40,194 bases of DNA from Prochlorococcus sp. AG-347-M23 (GTDB lineage: Bacteria; Cyanobacteriota; Cyanobacteriia; PCC-6307; Cyanobiaceae), in the NCBI GenBank assembly GCA_003278855.1, contig QCCU01000014.1, positions 1-40,194 of the forward strand, in the 5' to 3' direction. The notes under the pieces are model-generated. The model saw only the letters and a program-made list of their open reading frames with translations. It was not told the DNA's origin and searched no databases. Positions 37,626 to 40,194 of this stretch are shown piece after piece (position 1 is the first letter of the stretch; the number at the start of each line of letters is the position of its first letter). The translations under genes and the position numbers were made by a program.

Positions 37626-40194
37626 ATGGTTTACGGTCATAAGCAAAAATATACTCCTTATTATTTATTCCTACTAGGGTTATTAATTAACTACGTTCCA
37701 GCAAGTTATGCAGAAATAAATTTAGATAAAAAAATTCAATCTGCAACAATAATTAATGGGATAAAAGGAGGTAATTGTATAACTGGAAACTGTATAGTTT
37801 CTGGAGGAGATAAGAGTGGTGCCAATATCTTTCATCGATTTAATTCTTTTGATACTAGAGGTTCAATAAATAGTGTTCTTTTCAAAAATGAGAATTACAA
37901 AAATGTAATTGTTGGAGTATCTTCATCAAAAGGAAGCTTTATAAATAAACCAATATCTTTATCTGAAAAGGGGAATTTATTTTGGGTTTCTCCTGGAGGA
38001 ATAAATATTGGTAATGGTGCAGATTTTATTAATATTTCTCAACTTCATTTAAGCACTGCAAACTCATTACATTTTTCAAATGGGGTTTTTGATGTTTTTA
38101 GTAATAGAAAATATCACCTAAATAAAATGGTTTCAAATCCTCTAATAAAGAAAGAGGGTTTTAAATATACGCCATCTAATCCAAACAAAATAAGTAACAT
38201 TTCACTATCAGGAATAAATGTATCTATTGATGAGAACCTCTACATCGATGCTTTAGATGGAAATGTTGCAATTAAAGATACAACTATTAAAACCACTCAA
38301 AATAATGGTGGGGAAATAACAGTATCAGGTAAAGAAATAAGAATAGAAGGCTCTTCAAAACTTATTTCCCAAGGTGAACAGTCAGGAGGCTTAATTCAAA
38401 TTGGAGGAAGTTGGCAGAATTCAAATCCTTATATCAGACAAGCAGTTTATACAGAAATAGGAGAGGACGTTTTTATTAATGCATCTGCTAAAGATCATGG
38501 GAATGGGGGAGAAATTGTAATTTGGAGTGATATAAAAAATCCGTTTTCATCCACCGTCGTCTCTGGAACCTTCAAGGTTGATGGAGGAGCATTAAGTGGA
38601 GATGGAGGAAGGATAGAAACCTCTGGTGCGAATTTAGTTATTGGAGAAAATATTTCAGTAAGTATGGGATCAACTAATGGCAACCAAGGAAAATGGCTAC
38701 TAGATCCGGAAGATTATGTCGTCAATAGTACTGTTGCGACAGCATTGGTTAATGCACTTGCAAGTGGAGATGTAGAAATAAGTACAGCATGTTCTTCTGA
38801 TACATATGATGGTTGTTCCGGGAGTGGTGATGGAGATATTACGATAGGTTCCGATTTAAATTACTCTAGTAGTTCTGGAAAATTAACTTTAACTGCAGCA
38901 AGTCAAGTCATTGTTAATAGCGATATAGATAGTGGCTCAGGTGGGTTGGTTATAACAGCTCCTGATGGGCTTACAGGAAGTGGTCAAATAAGTATAAATC
39001 CCAATAGTATAAACAGTACATCGGGAGATATTTCTGTCAGCCAAAATACTGATTCAACTTATTCAGGAGCAATAGCAGGTTCTCCAATTGGATCATCAGA
39101 TTTCAAATTGTATGGGACAGGGACTTTATCTTTTTCCTCTACTCCGACAAATTTCACAAAAGTCCTGCAGGCAGAATATGGATCTTTATCTTTAACAGAA
39201 GCATGGCAGACGGTAACTTTAACCAAAACATATACGAACCCTGTTGTGATAGTAAGTGATCCCTCTAACAATGATACGGACTCAGTTACGACAAGGATCA
39301 AAAATGTAACTTCTACTTCTTTTGATATAAGAATAGATGAACCTGAGGCTCACAGTGATACTCACTCTACAGAAACTGCATCATATTTTGTTGGTGAAGC
39401 TGGAAATTATGAAATGTCTGATGGCACAAAAATAACCTTAGGGACCGTTTCAAGTAATGACCTTATTAGTAATGCCCATGAATCAACATTCGATATCGGT
39501 TCTTCACTAACAAATCCTGCAGTATTTACTCAAGTTCAAACTACTAATGATTCTAATTGGGTAGTTACTAGAGTTCGAAGTGTCACTTCTTCAACATTTG
39601 TACTTGGCCTACAAGAACAGGAATCATTCTATTCTGATGGCCATGCAGAAGAAACTGTTGGTTATCTAGCTATTGAAAAAGGTTCTAATAAGAGCAATGG
39701 TTCTCACACGATTGATGTGGGTGAGACATCACGTTCATATTCACATTCGATCGGTAGTCAAAGTTTTGGCACAACTTTTTCTGCAACGCCTGCTTTGATT
39801 GTAAAAATGGCGACTAGATATGGAGCTGACGCTTCTAACGTAAGAACCACATCAATTTCAGATAGTTCTTTTTCTGCATATATTGATGAAGAAAGCTCTA
39901 GAGATCCTGAACAAAACCATACTACTGAAGCATTATATTATCTAGCCTTTCTTTCGCCTTCTAATACTTCATCCGGGACATTTGGATTTACTATTGCTGA
40001 TACCGATACCACTGCTCCTAGTGCGCCAACATCACTATCACCAGCAATAACTAACGATACAACTCCAGATATTACAGGAACTGCAGAAGCTGGAAGCACT
40101 GTGAAGCTTTATAGCAATGAGACTTCAGGATCATGGACACAACTTGGAAGTAGCATAGATGGAGAAGCTGCTAATGATTATTCAGGAAGTTCAG
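37626..40194 (+). CDS. TpsA exoprotein with filamentous-haemagglutinin N-domain (runs off window)
   Basis: ATG at 37626; 856 codons are open to the window end. Signal peptide YLFLLGLLINYVPASYA. The TPS domain follows (residues ~30-290): ANIFHRFNSFDTRGSINSVL, then VGVSSSKGSFINKPISLSEK and NLFWVSPGGINIGNGADFIN, matching the FhaB/HpmA-type order in which NLF.i.PnGi.fG.ga is diagnostic. Beta-helix repeats follow (GNGGEIVIWSD, GDGGRIETSGA). Residues ~520-778 hold three H-type-lectin-like modules. From ~790 an Ig-like repeat begins (TPDITGTAEAGSTVKLYSN). Predicted secreted or surface-anchored, exported by the TpsB encoded divergently. The end, and any anchor, lies outside the window. Confidence 0.9.
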   Translation, partial: MVYGHKQKYTPYYLFLLGLLINYVPASYAEINLDKKIQSATIINGIKGGNCITGNCIVSGGDKSGANIFHRFNSFDTRGSINSVLFKNENYKNVIVGVSSSKGSFINKPISLSEKGNLFWVSPGGINIGNGADFINISQLHLSTANSLHFSNGVFDVFSNRKYHLNKMVSNPLIKKEGFKYTPSNPNKISNISLSGINVSIDENLYIDALDGNVAIKDTTIKTTQNNGGEITVSGKEIRIEGSSKLISQGEQSGGLIQIGGSWQNSNPYIRQAVYTEIGEDVFINASAKDHGNGGEIVIWSDIKNPFSSTVVSGTFKVDGGALSGDGGRIETSGANLVIGENISVSMGSTNGNQGKWLLDPEDYVVNSTVATALVNALASGDVEISTACSSDTYDGCSGSGDGDITIGSDLNYSSSSGKLTLTAASQVIVNSDIDSGSGGLVITAPDGLTGSGQISINPNSINSTSGDISVSQNTDSTYSGAIAGSPIGSSDFKLYGTGTLSFSSTPTNFTKVLQAEYGSLSLTEAWQTVTLTKTYTNPVVIVSDPSNNDTDSVTTRIKNVTSTSFDIRIDEPEAHSDTHSTETASYFVGEAGNYEMSDGTKITLGTVSSNDLISNAHESTFDIGSSLTNPAVFTQVQTTNDSNWVVTRVRSVTSSTFVLGLQEQESFYSDGHAEETVGYLAIEKGSNKSNGSHTIDVGETSRSYSHSIGSQSFGTTFSATPALIVKMATRYGADASNVRTTSISDSSFSAYIDEESSRDPEQNHTTEALYYLAFLSPSNTSSGTFGFTIADTDTTAPSAPTSLSPAITNDTTPDITGTAEAGSTVKLYSNETSGSWTQLGSSIDGEAANDYSGSS
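39198..39957 (+). repeat. Three tandem H-type-lectin-like modules within TpsA
   Basis: Three protein-level repeats of ~80-95 aa share a beta-strand pattern: (F/W)...V....T.T.P.V......T..D...V.TR...VTS.SF...I.E.E......H..ET..YL. The clearest pieces are SVTTRIKNVTSTSFDIRIDE, WVVTRVRSVTSSTFVLGLQE and NVRTTSISDSSFSAYIDEES, each followed 10-15 residues later by H(S/A/T).ET. This matches the H-type lectin core that binds GalNAc-like sugars in invertebrate agglutinins. The DNA repeats are too diverged to be recent duplications. Confidence 0.6.

Noticed and set aside
38495..39301. Minus-strand frames over tpsA (62 and 80 codons)
   Set aside because: They oppose a continuous 856-codon frame with clear TPS-domain motifs.
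1..40194. CRISPR array, insertion sequence, rRNA or replication origin
   Set aside because: No regularly spaced repeats, transposase or integrase motifs, rRNA-like sequence or DnaA-box cluster was seen on reading both strands.

Overview
The window is about 30% GC, gene-dense and rich in very short genes. It carries several high-light-inducible (Hli) proteins, picocyanobacterial small-protein families (DUF1651, DUF2839, DUF3303, DUF3721, DUF3764) and a compact nitrate-assimilation cluster. Together these point to Prochlorococcus, most likely a high-light-adapted strain able to use nitrate. This is inference from gene content and composition; no database search was run.

Layout. (1) 1-4.6 kb: the edge of a parvulin-type peptidyl-prolyl isomerase, a long intergenic stretch with a 3' tRNA-Pro-like fragment, an hli gene, a decayed gene, the 23S rRNA pseudouridine synthase RluF, a DUF1651 protein and an HMCES/YedK-type SRAP protein. 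(2) 4.4-13.8 kb: an accessory field of more than twenty small genes (34-118 codons), including a probable metal/copper operon (MauE-like, DUF411, DUF3721, PepSY-like membrane protein), two DUF2839 proteins, two candidate structured RNA leaders and one broken small gene. (3) 13.9-18.7 kb: a Na+-dependent NSS-family transporter, the protein-AMPylase-like SelO, a secreted cupin and small genes. (4) 18.8-30.3 kb: nitrate and nitrite assimilation. It comprises nirA, nirX, moaB, moaD, moaE, moeA, moaC, narM, narB, napA (nrtP), mobA and moaA, with two perfect NtcA boxes between napA and mobA. (5) 30.3-34.3 kb: a riboswitch-like leader with a small membrane protein, small paralogues of genes in region 2, a class I glutamine amidotransferase, and an hli cluster bounded by strong terminators. 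(6) 34.4-40.2 kb: four membrane or DUF3307 small genes, then a two-partner secretion pair in divergent orientation: a TpsB outer-membrane transporter, and a TpsA exoprotein that runs off the window end. The TpsA carries three H-type-lectin-like modules and an Ig-like repeat.

How it works together. NapA imports nitrate or nitrite; NarB, a ferredoxin-dependent molybdoenzyme assisted by NarM, reduces nitrate to nitrite; NirA reduces nitrite to ammonium. MoaA, MoaC, MoaD, MoaE, MoaB, MoeA and MobA build the molybdopterin guanine dinucleotide cofactor that NarB needs. NtcA sites link the set to nitrogen status. Two leaders of one structural class, possibly related to the glutamine-responsive glnA/Downstream-peptide RNAs, sit before small proteins on either side of this cluster. 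The Hli genes serve photoprotection. The Tps pair suggests a large surface or secreted carbohydrate-binding protein.

No CRISPR array, rRNA gene, intact tRNA or insertion sequence was seen.
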